Notes: generated by a model not told the origin, from the sequence alone. Numbered from the stretch's first letter, positions 40,129 through 49,161 are shown. The stretch: DNA of 64,000 nt from Prevotella sp. (GCA_017483805.1 JAFUUL010000026.1:35601-99600); one strand, 5' to 3'. Numbers and translations: made by a program.

Positions 40129-42244
40129 TTCGGGCATCGACGGCGGTGATGGTGTCGGCATCGGCGAGGAGGGGGTTGATGTCCATCTCCTTGATCTCCG
40201 TGGCGAAGCGCAGCAGGGTGCTCAGACGCACGATGATTTCGGCATAGCGACGCTCGTTGATGCCCTGCTGGCCGCGCGTGCCCTTCAGAATCTTGTAGGC
40301 ACGCAGGGAGCGGATCATCGAATCGGCCTCCTCGTAACTCAGCGGCGCGAGACCTGACGACACGTCGCGCAGCACCTCGACAAAGATGCCGCCCAAGCCG
40401 CAGAGCACCACGTGGCCGAAGCGCTCCTCGTATTTGGCGCCCAGGAAGAGTTCGGTGCCCTTCAGCATCTTCTGCACCATCACTCCGCAGGCATCGGGAA
40501 TCTGCATCATGCGGTCGAACTCGGCAGCCAGCACCTCGCGCGAACGGATGTTGAGGGCCACGCCGCCCACGTCGCTCTTGTGCACAGGCCCCACCACCTT
40601 GGCCACCACGGGGAAGCCCGTCTTCTCGGCAAAGGCCAGCACCTCGTCCTTCTGCTCGCTGACGAACTCAGGCACCGTAGGGATGCCTGCAGCGGCCAGC
40701 AGGTCGTGGACAACAGAGGGAGAGACCCACCCCTCGGGTAGGGTCTCTATGATCCTTCTGATACGCGGCACATCGACGCCGTTCACCACCACGTTCTGCT
40801 CGGCGGGCGCAGGGGTCTTCATCACCTGCGTCAGGGCGGTGGCCAGCGTCACCTCGTCGCTGAAGTTCACGTGGCCGCGCTTGAGGAACTCCTGCACCTC
40901 AGGGCCTGCCGTGCTCACGCTGGGCAGAATGGGGAAGATGGGCTTACGGCACTCCTGAATCTTCTTGTGCAGCACGTCGTAGACCTCGAAAATCTTCACC
41001 AGGCCAGGCGTGCCGAAGATGACCATGATGGCGTCTATCTCGTCGAACTTCTGTTCGCAGTAGTCGATGGCCAGTGCCAGATGCTCCGCCGTACCCGTGG
41101 CCAGGATGTCGATGGGGTTCGACACCGACGAGCCGGGCAGCAACTTCGACTTCAACTCGTCGGCCACAGGACCCGTCAGCGGCGGCACCTGCATGCCGCC
41201 CTTCGACAGCGCATCGGTCAGCATCACGCCAGGCCCGCCGGCATGGGTGATAATCGCTACGCGAAGTGGAGAGTGAAGAGTGAAGAGTGAAGAGTTTGCT
41301 GCCGCCCATGATGGAGTAGCGGTAGCAAACTCTTCACTCTTCACTATTAACTCTAAACTCTTAAATATGCATCCCACCGTCGTCAGTTCCTCACGACTAT
41401 AGCAGCGCACGATGCCGGCCTTGCGGAAGAGGGCCTCTACGGCCGAGTCGCTCGAGGCGATGGCACCCGTGTGGCTGCTGGCGGCACGACTGCCGCTCTC
41501 GCTCGAGCCCGCCTTGATGGCCGCTATGCGACAGCCCTTGCGAATCAGGCTCGTGGCGTGGTAGAGCAACTTGTCGGGGTCGGCGATGTTCTCGATATAG
41601 AGCAGTTTCACCAGCGAGTCGCGCTCGGCGTCGAAGTGCTCGTCCATATACTCCAGCACCGTCTCTATGCCTATCTGCTTGCCGTTGCCTATCGACCAGA
41701 CGGAGTTGAAGGGCAGGCCCTTGGTGACGGCGCTCTCCAGGATGAAGACGGCCGTGGCGCCAGAGCCGGAGATGAAGTCGACGCCGCGAGGGTTGAGCGC
41801 AGGGATAGGCTTGGTGAACACCGAGTGGTGCCAACGGTTCAGCAGGCCGATGCAGTTGGGGCCTATCAGCGCACAGCCGTACTCCTCGCACGTCTGCAGG
41901 ATGCGCTGCTCCAGCAGTGCCCCCTCGTGGGTCTCCTCGCTGAAGCCCGCCGATATAATAATGAACGCGCGCACGTGTTTCTCCTTGGCCAGCAGTTCCA
42001 CGTAGTCAGGACAATACTTGGCGGCCACCACCAGGATGGCCAGGTCGGTGGGCGGCAACTCGCGGGCGTCGTGGAAGGCCTTGATGCCCTGCACCTCGTC
42101 TTCCTTGGGGTTCACCACGCGCAGGGTGCCCTCGTAGCCGCCCTGCATCAGATTGCGCACCACGGCACCGCCGGGCTTATGCACATTGTTAGAGCCGCCG
42201 ATGACGACGATGCTCTCCGGTTGAAGCAGTTCCTTGTTGATCAT
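40112..42244 (-). CDS. ADP-forming acyl-CoA synthetase (acetate--CoA ligase, alpha-beta fusion)
   Basis: 710 aa. Domains in order: CoA-binding Rossmann (SIVVIGGSNNVHKPGGAVVRNL), ligase-CoA domain with the phosphorylated His in ASSHTGAIASSD (about 257), and a C-terminal ATP-grasp domain (FPVVAKVVGPVHKSDVGGVALNI). It makes ATP from acyl-CoA, releasing the acid; with IorAB it would complete ATP-yielding oxidation of aryl-pyruvates. A palindromic repeat (41281-41345) inserts about 30 residues in frame (ATATPSWAAANSSLFTLHS) between FKSLE and VAIITHAGGPG. The -7 box is at 42273-42280. Confidence 0.9.
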   Translation of the reverse strand: MINKELLQPESIVVIGGSNNVHKPGGAVVRNLMQGGYEGTLRVVNPKEDEVQGIKAFHDARELPPTDLAILVVAAKYCPDYVELLAKEKHVRAFIIISAGFSEETHEGALLEQRILQTCEEYGCALIGPNCIGLLNRWHHSVFTKPIPALNPRGVDFISGSGATAVFILESAVTKGLPFNSVWSIGNGKQIGIETVLEYMDEHFDAERDSLVKLLYIENIADPDKLLYHATSLIRKGCRIAAIKAGSSESGSRAASSHTGAIASSDSAVEALFRKAGIVRCYSREELTTVGCIFKSLELIVKSEEFATATPSWAAANSSLFTLHSPLRVAIITHAGGPGVMLTDALSKGGMQVPPLTGPVADELKSKLLPGSSVSNPIDILATGTAEHLALAIDYCEQKFDEIDAIMVIFGTPGLVKIFEVYDVLHKKIQECRKPIFPILPSVSTAGPEVQEFLKRGHVNFSDEVTLATALTQVMKTPAPAEQNVVVNGVDVPRIRRIIETLPEGWVSPSVVHDLLAAAGIPTVPEFVSEQKDEVLAFAEKTGFPVVAKVVGPVHKSDVGGVALNIRSREVLAAEFDRMMQIPDACGVMVQKMLKGTELFLGAKYEERFGHVVLCGLGGIFVEVLRDVSSGLAPLSYEEADSMIRSLRAYKILKGTRGQQGINERRYAEIIVRLSTLLRFATEIKEMDINPLLADADTITAVDARIRIEK
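41281..41345. repeat. In-frame palindromic insertion in the synthetase gene
   Basis: Two perfect 21-bp arms (41281-41301 and 41325-41345) made of GAAGAGT/ACTCTTC heptamers plus TTTGCT/AGCAAA surround a 23-nt centre. The inserted region has no stop codon and keeps the frame. Confidence 0.8.
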
Positions 42245-42272
42245 AGTCTTATCATTTTAGGTTTTCTGTCGG

Positions 42273-42280
42273 CAAAGTTA
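42273..42280 (-). promoter_or_regulatory. Bacteroidetes -7 promoter box for the synthetase gene
   Basis: Reverse strand TAACTTTG, 28 bp before the ATG at 42244. Confidence 0.6.
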
Positions 42281-42355
42281 CGAAAAAATAAGAGAACACG
42301 CAAACCATATATAAAAAAATCAAAGGGTTTAATCGTTTCTTTCGCTAAAAAGTTG

Positions 42356-42363
42356 TATCTTTG
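42356..42363 (+). promoter_or_regulatory. Bacteroidetes -7 promoter box for the DNA methyltransferase gene
   Basis: TATCTTTG followed by CAG, 24 bp before ATG 42388; the host-type box is kept although the gene itself is AT-rich. Confidence 0.6.
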
Positions 42364-42387
42364 CAGCGTAGTTTTAGAATAACACGT

Positions 42388-43833
42388 ATGTTCGAAAGCA
42401 ATTCTGCCCTTAACATTTCAGCAATCATATCTGCGAATGGCAGAGAGATGGACATCAGAAAGATAAGAGAAGACCTGCATGTCAGTCAGGCTCAATTTTC
42501 TGAGATTGTCGGTATTCCCCAATATCGGCTTTCAGGGATTGAATTGAAAAAAGACATACCCTCCGAAGGGGAAATTGTCAAGATTGCAGTGGTAGCAGAA
42601 AGAATTGTAAGGGGTGAAATCAAACTGAGAAAGAAAAAGCGTATTTCTAAAGAGGTCTTCGACACATCTATAGTCGCCATGAATCCCAGACGGGGATATA
42701 AGAGAACAGCAAGAAATGCCGACTATCTTGGTTTGCTCAATGAACTGAAAGCCAAGTTCGAAGGCAACGACCGAAAGGGGCCAAAAGCCATTTCATTCTT
42801 TGCAGGCTGCGGAGGTCTCTGCTATGGTATTACTGCAGCGGGATTCAACATTGTTGCTTCCAACGAACTTGTAGACGAATACAGGGAGATATACAGATTA
42901 AATTTCCCGAATGCGACATTTCTATCGAATGATATCAAAGAAATAACTGATGAAGAAATCTCCAATCTACTAAAGGTTCATCCCCAAATAGACCTTTTTG
43001 CAGGTGGTCCTCCCTGTCAAGGATTCAGTCTTGCAGGAAAAAGGGATGTCGATGATCACAGAAACACTCTCTTTCAATACTATTTGAGAATTGCCAGCAA
43101 AGTACGTCCAAAGGTTGTGCTGATGGAGAATGTACGGCTTTTGACATCGATGAAGGATCCCAACGGCCATATGGTCAAGGATGAAATAATAAAGACCTTT
43201 GGCCAGATTGGCTACAATGGGCAGTTTTTTATTGTCAACGCTGCCGACTATCAAGTCGCCCAAAATCGTGAGCGTGTAATCTTTATAGGAATCAGGAAAG
43301 ACCTGGAGATGAAGCCATCGATACCAGAACCTATTTGCGGTAAGACGGAAGACTTGTTTTGTCAGAACAGCCCAAGGTTCACTTTTGGAGATGCCGTGTC
43401 TGATCTGGATTTTATTGAGTCCGGCGAATCCGCTCCCACAGACAAGTTCCACAAATCTACGAATCACCCAGAGCATGTCATTCGATGGTTATATGATGTA
43501 CCCCAAGGAAAGAGCGCACACGACAATCCCGACCCTTCATTCAGGCCACCTTCCGGATACAACACGACCTACAAACGTCAGGTTTGGAATGAGCCAGGAT
43601 GTACAGTTACCACCAATTTCAATATGATTTCAGGAGGAAACAATGTCCATCCTATTGCCACTCGTGCTTTGACAATCAGGGAGGCCTTGCGGTTGCAAAG
43701 TTTTCCAGATTCCTTCAGATTCACAGGAAAAGAGGGAACCATTAGAACTGTCATAGGCAATGCTGTCCCTCCCCTTTTGGCCTATCATATTGCCAAGCAC
43801 CTGAAAGAGACCTACAATTTGTCTAACTCATAG
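42388..43833 (+). CDS. DNA (cytosine-5-)-methyltransferase with N-terminal helix-turn-helix
   Basis: 481 aa from ATG 42388. An N-terminal HTH domain (IRKIREDLHVSQAQFSEIVGIPQYRLSGIE, about 20-60) may let the protein control its own operon, as in some type II methyltransferases. The C5 motifs follow: FFAGCGGLCYG (motif I, about 137), GGPPCQGFSLAGKRD with catalytic Cys about 210, MENVRLL (motif IV), and ALRLQSFPDSF ... GNAVPP (motifs IX-X). Codons are AT-rich and unlike the neighbours, indicating transfer. It overlaps the convergent restriction gene by 22 nt. Confidence 0.93.
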   Translation: MFESNSALNISAIISANGREMDIRKIREDLHVSQAQFSEIVGIPQYRLSGIELKKDIPSEGEIVKIAVVAERIVRGEIKLRKKKRISKEVFDTSIVAMNPRRGYKRTARNADYLGLLNELKAKFEGNDRKGPKAISFFAGCGGLCYGITAAGFNIVASNELVDEYREIYRLNFPNATFLSNDIKEITDEEISNLLKVHPQIDLFAGGPPCQGFSLAGKRDVDDHRNTLFQYYLRIASKVRPKVVLMENVRLLTSMKDPNGHMVKDEIIKTFGQIGYNGQFFIVNAADYQVAQNRERVIFIGIRKDLEMKPSIPEPICGKTEDLFCQNSPRFTFGDAVSDLDFIESGESAPTDKFHKSTNHPEHVIRWLYDVPQGKSAHDNPDPSFRPPSGYNTTYKRQVWNEPGCTVTTNFNMISGGNNVHPIATRALTIREALRLQSFPDSFRFTGKEGTIRTVIGNAVPPLLAYHIAKHLKETYNLSNS

Positions 43834-44789
43834 AAATAGCCTGCTTTCAAGTTGAACTGAAGTTGGGTTGGATGCTGTTTCTGACCTCCACGCTGCATCT
43901 GAACAACTCCAAAACGAGGGGCTTGATGCAACACACCTTCAGGTTCCTTGAATCTTCCTTTCTTCACCCTATACATACTATATGCAAAAAGGGAATACCT
44001 TCTGGAGAGTTCAATAAACTGATCCATCGTGAAAATAGCAATCTCTTGCTCTTCTACAGATGCAGCCTTCTTTGTTTTGTGAAGTATGATTTCTGGTGGG
44101 AACGGGTCGTTAGAATATGCTTTCTGAAGAAGAAGACGTGTAACTTTATCCTGATTGTTAATAAACACACTCTCCCATTCAGATTTTCCTTCCCTATCAA
44201 TCTCTTCCCAAAAGTATCTCTCTGGAGATGACAAGCGGTTTGAGCAATCAATATCATCCATAGGCCTGAAGCCCATGTCGCCGCAAAACTGTCTCATGGC
44301 TTTCAATGCTTTAGTACTGAGGGAGATACCATTTGCAGTCAACAGGTGATAAAACGCTGTGGCAGTTGAGAAGAAGACCTGAGCATTAGTTGGATTTCTG
44401 TTGTTACATTGCTTGACAGAAACGCCTATCACCCTTTTCTCGTTTGACTTGTAAAGAACAAGAATCACATCACTTTTTGCCGATGTAATAGACTGCCCAT
44501 CTATCGTTATTTCCTTACTGCCTTTTTCCGACGTGGCCAGTTTTCCCGTTGCGTACGCTTCAAGCCGATCACAATGGTCCCAATTCAAATATGCCAATAT
44601 CTTATCCAGCAAGATTATTTCTGGAGCACCGTTGTGTACCACATTGTTTCTTTTGTCCACCGACATATACGGCATCGCCAGTCTATTGGCACGCCTTGCC
44701 AATTCATTCTCATAAGAATGACCTTTTCTTCTACCTTTAGTCCCCGCATCTATCTGATGGAGTAACTTAGAATCTGTTGTTTCCTGCAT
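43812..44789 (-). CDS. Type II restriction endonuclease (probable)
   Basis: 325 aa. Convergent with the methyltransferase, their 3' ends overlapping. A PD-(D/E)xK-like core is visible: SAKSDVILVLY (Asp 107) and GVSVKQCNNRN (Ser 124, Lys 126), where the usual acidic residue is replaced. The D...[NS]-x-K spacing (D+17, D+19) and the FGVVQ ... QLQFNLK ending resemble R.MspI, but I cannot prove homology or a CCGG target. AT-rich like its partner. Confidence 0.72.
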   Translation of the reverse strand: MQETTDSKLLHQIDAGTKGRRKGHSYENELARRANRLAMPYMSVDKRNNVVHNGAPEIILLDKILAYLNWDHCDRLEAYATGKLATSEKGSKEITIDGQSITSAKSDVILVLYKSNEKRVIGVSVKQCNNRNPTNAQVFFSTATAFYHLLTANGISLSTKALKAMRQFCGDMGFRPMDDIDCSNRLSSPERYFWEEIDREGKSEWESVFINNQDKVTRLLLQKAYSNDPFPPEIILHKTKKAASVEEQEIAIFTMDQFIELSRRYSLFAYSMYRVKKGRFKEPEGVLHQAPRFGVVQMQRGGQKQHPTQLQFNLKAGYFYELDKL

Positions 44790-44801
44790 AATAAAAAAAA
44801 A

Positions 44802-44951
44802 TTAAAGAGCCCTCCTTTTTTGGAAAGAGGGCGCGGTAGAAGGATCATCGGTATCAAGGCCTAGCACAGCCACTTCAGCAACAATCAGACTATCCACGCC
44901 CTCTGGAAGAGCATGAATATCCAATGGTTGACTGAACTGAAGTTTTACGAG
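44802..44951 (-). pseudogene. Possible 3' remnant of an unknown gene upstream of the restriction gene
   Basis: An open frame without ATG (HLVKLQFSQPLDIHALPEG, then VDSLIVAEVAVLGLDTDDP and KRRAL-stop) ends 12 nt before the restriction start. It has coding-like composition but a stop just upstream and only a TTG as possible start. The remainder, 44952-45130, is AT-rich with nothing identifiable. Confidence 0.3.
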
Positions 44952-45156
44952 GTGCTAATTCTGATACACAGTCGAGTCAAAGGATATTATATGGACACAA
45001 TTATTCTTTCTAATGTTCTTTGTCAGTTTAAATTATACATTCCGTTTTTTGAAAAATGCGGTACAAAGATACGAATAAAATTGCAAAACAGCAAACACTA
45101 AACGAACAAAATGAAACTTTTTCCGCCTTTTCCTTGGCAGAATGCAAGATTTGTTG

Positions 45157-45164
45157 TACCTTTG
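45157..45164 (+). promoter_or_regulatory. Bacteroidetes promoter for the paaK operon
   Basis: TACCTTTG -7 box with TTG (-33) at 45134; 27 bp before ATG 45191. Confidence 0.65.
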
Positions 45165-45190
45165 CACTACACAACCCTAAAACATAAGAC

Positions 45191-46498
45191 ATGATTTGGA
45201 ATCCTAACAAAGAGTGTATGAGCCGCGACGAGATGAGCGCGCTCCAAGGCAAACGCCTGCACAAGATTGTAGAGTATGTGTACCACAACGTGCCCTTCTA
45301 TCGGCACAAGTTACAGGAAATGGACATTAGCCCCGATGACATCCAGACCATCGAGGACATCAAGAAACTGCCCTTCACCACGAAGAAAGACCTGCGCGAC
45401 AACTATCCCTTCGGCCTGCAGGCAGCCCCCCAGCGCGACATCATCCGCATCCACGCCTCCAGCGGCACCACGGGCAACCCCACCATCGTGGGCTACACCC
45501 GCAAGGACATCGGCGTGTGGAGCGAGTGCATGGCCCGCTGTCTGACGGCCTACGGCATCACCCGCGACGACACTTTTTCTGTTTCCTACGGCTACGGCCT
45601 GTTCACTGGCGGCCTGGGTGCCCACTACGGCGTGGAGCACATCGGCGCCTCGGTCGTGCCGGCCTCGACGGGCAACACCGAGAAGCACCTCAAGTTGATA
45701 CGCGACCTGGGCGTGACGGGCATCGCCTGCACCCCCTCGTATGCCCTCTACCTGGCTGAGACGATGGACAAGATGGGCATCACGAAGGACCAGATCAAAC
45801 TGCGCGTCGGTGCCTTCGGAGCCGAGCCCTGGACGGAGCAGATGCGCAAGGAGATAGAAGAGCGGCTGGGCCTGAAGGGCTACAACCTCTACGGCCTGTC
45901 CGAGGTGATGGGCCCGTCGGTCAGTTACGAGTGCCAGATGCAGCACGGCAGCCACATCTGCGAAGACCACTTCTACCCAGAGATCATCAACCCCACCACG
46001 CTGGAGCCCCTGCCCTACGGACAGACGGGCGAACTGGTCTTCACCACGCTGACCAAGGAGGGCATGCCCGTCATCCGCTACCGCACGCGCGACCTCTGTT
46101 CGCTCATGGACGGCCAGTGCGACTGTGGCCGCACCGCCATCCGCATGGGTCGCATCGAGGGCCGCTCTGACGATATGCTCATCATCCGCGGCATCAACGT
46201 GTTCCCCTCTCAGGTGGAGAGCGTCGTGCTCAGCATGCAGGAGTTTGCGCCGCGCTATATGCTGGTGGTCGACCGCGTGAACAACCTCGACACCCTGCAG
46301 GTGCAGGTAGAGTTGCGCCAGGAGGTCTTCACCAGCACCTTCGACACGCCTGCCGCCGTCGACGCCCTGGAGAAGAAACTGGCCAACCGCCTGAAGAGCG
46401 TCCTCTCCATCGCCGCCAAGGTGCAACTGAAGGCCCCCGGCACCATCGAGCGCTCGCAAGGCAAGAGTGCACATGTGATAGATAACAGAAAACTGTAA
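45191..46498 (+). CDS. paaK: Phenylacetate--CoA ligase, copy 1
   Basis: 435 aa. AMP-forming adenylating enzyme: HASSGTTGNPTIVGYT (P-loop, about 90), SEVMGPSVSYEC, TGELVFTTLTKEGMPVIRYRTRDL, and the C-terminal RGINVFPSQVESV. Makes phenylacetyl-CoA or indoleacetyl-CoA. Followed by a GC-rich repeat and a second paaK, then an ACT protein, as in many Bacteroidales. Confidence 0.93.
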   Translation: MIWNPNKECMSRDEMSALQGKRLHKIVEYVYHNVPFYRHKLQEMDISPDDIQTIEDIKKLPFTTKKDLRDNYPFGLQAAPQRDIIRIHASSGTTGNPTIVGYTRKDIGVWSECMARCLTAYGITRDDTFSVSYGYGLFTGGLGAHYGVEHIGASVVPASTGNTEKHLKLIRDLGVTGIACTPSYALYLAETMDKMGITKDQIKLRVGAFGAEPWTEQMRKEIEERLGLKGYNLYGLSEVMGPSVSYECQMQHGSHICEDHFYPEIINPTTLEPLPYGQTGELVFTTLTKEGMPVIRYRTRDLCSLMDGQCDCGRTAIRMGRIEGRSDDMLIIRGINVFPSQVESVVLSMQEFAPRYMLVVDRVNNLDTLQVQVELRQEVFTSTFDTPAAVDALEKKLANRLKSVLSIAAKVQLKAPGTIERSQGKSAHVIDNRKL

Positions 46499-46503
46499 AG
46501 AAG

Positions 46504-46538
46504 ACTCTCCCCCGACCCCTCCCTGTGAGGGAGGGGAG
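46504..46538. repeat. GC-rich interspersed repeat between the two paaK genes
   Basis: ACTCTCCCCCGACCCC, then TCCCTGTGAGGGAGGGGA; can fold on itself. Same family as repeats in waaA and GH67. Confidence 0.7.
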
Positions 46539-46569
46539 GCTGGATGGGCAGAACACTTAAATCATATAT

Positions 46570-47931
46570 ATGGAAAAAGAAAACAGCAAATGTAACCAAG
46601 CCCCCCTCCCTTCGGGAGGGGAAGGGGGTGGGTACTTTAACCCTGAACGTGAGACGATGACGCGCGAGCAGATTGAGGCGTTCCAGTTGGAACGACTCAA
46701 GAAGACCATCGACCACTGCCTGACCAACGAGTTCTATCAGAAGAAGTTCCGCGAGGCCGGCATCACCGCCGACGACATCCAGACGCTGGCCGACGTGCGT
46801 AAGTTGCCCTTCACCACCAAGCAGGACCTGCGCGACACCTACCCCTTCGGCATGGCCTGCGTGCCCCTGCGCGACTGCGTCCGACTGCACTCATCGAGCG
46901 GCACCACGGGCAACCCCACCGTCATCCTGCACACCCAGCGCGACCTGGACGAATGGGCCAACCAGGTGGCTCGCAACCTGTGGATGGTAGGCCTGCGGCC
47001 CGATGACGTCTTCCAGAACTCCTCCGGCTACGGTATGTTCACCGGCGGCCTCGGCTTCCAGTATGGTGCCGAGCGTCTGGGCATGCTCACCGTGCCCGCC
47101 GCAGCAGGCAACTCACTCCGCCAGATCAAGTTCATACGCGACTTCGGCACCACCGCCATCCACGCCGTGCCCTCCTATGTCACCCGCCTCTACGAGGTGA
47201 TGCAGGAGCAGGGCGTCGACCCCCGCAGGGATACGAAGTTAAAAGTGCTCGCCATCGGCGCCGAGCCCCACAGCGAGGAGCAGCGCCAGCGCATCGAGCA
47301 GATGATGGGCGTCAAGGCCTACAACTCGTTCGGCATGTCGGAGATGTGCGGCCCTGGCGTCGGCTTCGAGTGCCCTGAGCAGAACGGCCTCCACTTCTGG
47401 GAGGACTACTACATCGTGGAGATAGTAGACCCAGAGACCCTCGAGCCCGTGGCCGACGGAGAGATAGGCGAACTGGTGCTCACCACGCTCTGCCGCGAAG
47501 CCATGCCCCTGCTGCGCTATCGCACGCGCGACCTCACCCGCGTCTTGGGCCGCTCCTGTCCCTGCGGCCGCAACCACGTGCGCCTCGACCGTATGCGCGG
47601 CCGCTCCGACGACATGATGGTGCTCCGTGGCGTAAATATCTTCCCTATCCAGATCGAGAAGATACTGATGCAGTTCAAGGAACTGGGCAACAACTACCTC
47701 ATCACCCTGACCACCGACCAGGACAACGACAACATGACCGTCGAGGTGGAACTGCAGGACCTCTTCACCGACGACTACGCCCGCTTGCAGCAACTGAACA
47801 AGGACATCACCCGTGCCCTGAAGGACGAGATACTGCTCACCCCGCGCGTCAAACTCGTGCCTCGCGGCACCCTGCCCGTCAGCGAGGGCAAGGCCGTGCG
47901 CGTGGTCGACAAGCGAAAGGTCTACCAGTGA
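46570..47931 (+). CDS. paaK: Phenylacetate--CoA ligase, copy 2, with repeat-derived N-terminus
   Basis: 453 aa. Same family as copy 1 (HSSSGTTGNPTVILHT, GMSEMCGPGVGFEC, RYRTRDLTRVLG, RGVNIFPIQIEKI). The normal start of the family is near FNPERETMTREQIEAF. Here the only in-frame upstream ATG adds about 25 residues (MEKENSKCNQAPLPSGGEGG) encoded partly by a GC-rich repeat (46601-46633), so the repeat has either extended the protein or pushed the start codon upstream; ATG at 46657 within ERETMTRE is an alternative. Confidence 0.88.
   Translation: MEKENSKCNQAPLPSGGEGGGYFNPERETMTREQIEAFQLERLKKTIDHCLTNEFYQKKFREAGITADDIQTLADVRKLPFTTKQDLRDTYPFGMACVPLRDCVRLHSSSGTTGNPTVILHTQRDLDEWANQVARNLWMVGLRPDDVFQNSSGYGMFTGGLGFQYGAERLGMLTVPAAAGNSLRQIKFIRDFGTTAIHAVPSYVTRLYEVMQEQGVDPRRDTKLKVLAIGAEPHSEEQRQRIEQMMGVKAYNSFGMSEMCGPGVGFECPEQNGLHFWEDYYIVEIVDPETLEPVADGEIGELVLTTLCREAMPLLRYRTRDLTRVLGRSCPCGRNHVRLDRMRGRSDDMMVLRGVNIFPIQIEKILMQFKELGNNYLITLTTDQDNDNMTVEVELQDLFTDDYARLQQLNKDITRALKDEILLTPRVKLVPRGTLPVSEGKAVRVVDKRKVYQ
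46601..46633. repeat. GC-rich interspersed repeat in the 5' end of paaK copy 2
   Basis: CCCCCTCCCTTCGGGAGGGG plus AAGGGGGTGGG. It is read in frame. Confidence 0.65.
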
Positions 47932-47936
47932 ACGAA

Positions 47937-48004
47937 TTAAGAATTAAGAGTTAAGAATTAAGAGTTGTCGGCTTACGCCGATTATGAATTAAGAGTTAAG
48001 AATT
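47937..48004. repeat. 7-nt-period repeat between paaK copy 2 and the ACT gene
   Basis: TTAAGAA/TTAAGAG heptamers on both sides of GTCGGCTTACGCCGA, which can form a hairpin. Related to 15438-15590. Confidence 0.65.
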
Positions 48005-48433
48005 ATGACCATTCATCAACTATCCATTTTCATTGAGAACCGCTCGGGCACCCTCATCAAGGTGCTGGAGGCTCTCAAAGAGGCCAACATCCAGATCGTG
48101 GCCTCCACCATTGCCGACACGGCAGAGTATGGCATCTATCGTCTCATCTGCAGCGAGCCCCTGCGCGCCTACGAGGAACTGAAGAAGGCCGGCGTGGCCG
48201 TCGCCCTGAGCGACGTGCTCGCCCTCGAACTCGACGACGAGCCCGGCCGCGCCGCCGATGCCGTCAAGATGTTCAGCGACGCCGGCATCAGCATCGCCTA
48301 CATGTTCACCTTCCTGCTGCGCGGCAAGGGCATCATGGTCTTCCGCACCGACAATGCCGACAAGGCCCGCGAGGTGATCATCCTCAACAAACTGAAGTTC
48401 ATCGCCGAGAAGGACCTGACCGACTGGGCATAG
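48005..48433 (+). CDS. ACT-domain protein
   Basis: 142 aa with two ACT-like repeats: HQLSIFIENRSGTLIKVLEAL and LELDDEPGRAADAVKMFSDAGISIAYMF. Small cytoplasmic amino-acid-binding regulator; in this position, directly after paaK, a sensor for aromatic amino acids or products is likely but not shown. Confidence 0.88.
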   Translation: MTIHQLSIFIENRSGTLIKVLEALKEANIQIVASTIADTAEYGIYRLICSEPLRAYEELKKAGVAVALSDVLALELDDEPGRAADAVKMFSDAGISIAYMFTFLLRGKGIMVFRTDNADKAREVIILNKLKFIAEKDLTDWA

Positions 48434-48750
48434 CGCTCTACAGGCCTAAAAAACGAAACAATCCTGCTATCCTGCTTCTCTCGGAGTCAACCCATTGACT
48501 TACAATGAGATAGGGGTAGCAGGATTGCCTTCCGATCCTGCTTCCACCCTGCTTCCATCCTGCTTCTGCTTCGGAGCGCAGAATCATTTTGGCTGGAGCC
48601 GCAAGACCTTTTGACTGGAGCCGCAAGGTCTTTTGCCTATAGGCGCAAGGAAGTTTGGAGGCTCCTTTCTCCCTGATTCATGCCTATTTGTCCCCAGTTT
48701 CCACGCTACTTTTCCCCAATAACAAGCATCGGAACGGGCCTAAAGTGCCG
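48434..48750. other. Intergenic region with repeated short motifs
   Basis: No gene seen. CCTGCTTC/CCTGCTT recurs several times (48471-48562), followed by CTGGAGCCGCAAG twice (about 48594-48629) and the related CTATAGGCGCAAGG. A weak ORF on the reverse strand has no supporting features. Confidence 0.5.
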
Positions 48751-49161
48751 TCAGAAGCAAGACTCTACGTCGATGCGAACATCCTGCTTGCGATAGCCGC
48801 TGGAGGTGAAGACGGCCACGAGGGTGCCCTGCTCGTCGGTGATCTTCACCTCGGCGTAGGGCAGGCGGGGGTGGTTGACCACCTCGCGGGCCTCGGCATA
48901 GACATAGCCAGAGGCGACGCTGCGGACGAAGGTGATGTGGCTGGTGGTGGAGAAGGTGAGCACCCGATGGCTGTTGACGGCGGCCGCAAAGGCCAGGTCG
49001 GCCAGGGTGAAGAGGGCACCGCCCTGACACACGCCACCGCCGTTGAGATGCTCAGGGGTGATGAGCATCCGCGTGCGGGCATAGCCCTCGCTGATGTCCA
49101 GCAGTTCTACGCCGGCATTGACCGCAAAGCGGTCTTTCAAGAAAAATTCCTTCCAAGTCAT
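48751..49161 (-). CDS. Hotdog-fold thioesterase (PaaI-like)
   Basis: 136 aa from MTWKEFFL; longer starts fall upstream of the promoter. HLNGGGVCQGGALFTLADLAFAAAVN holds the hotdog helix with the family's Asp; ISEGYARTRM and VASGYVYAEAREV are the strand segments. The PaaI family cleaves aryl-acetyl-CoA, fitting the paaK neighbourhood. The promoter lies in a 41-bp palindrome at 49162-49202. Confidence 0.88.
   Translation of the reverse strand: MTWKEFFLKDRFAVNAGVELLDISEGYARTRMLITPEHLNGGGVCQGGALFTLADLAFAAAVNSHRVLTFSTTSHITFVRSVASGYVYAEAREVVNHPRLPYAEVKITDEQGTLVAVFTSSGYRKQDVRIDVESCF

Noticed and set aside
44913-45101. 62-aa forward ORF in the gap before paaK
   Set aside because: AT-rich, overlaps the promoter region, no family features.
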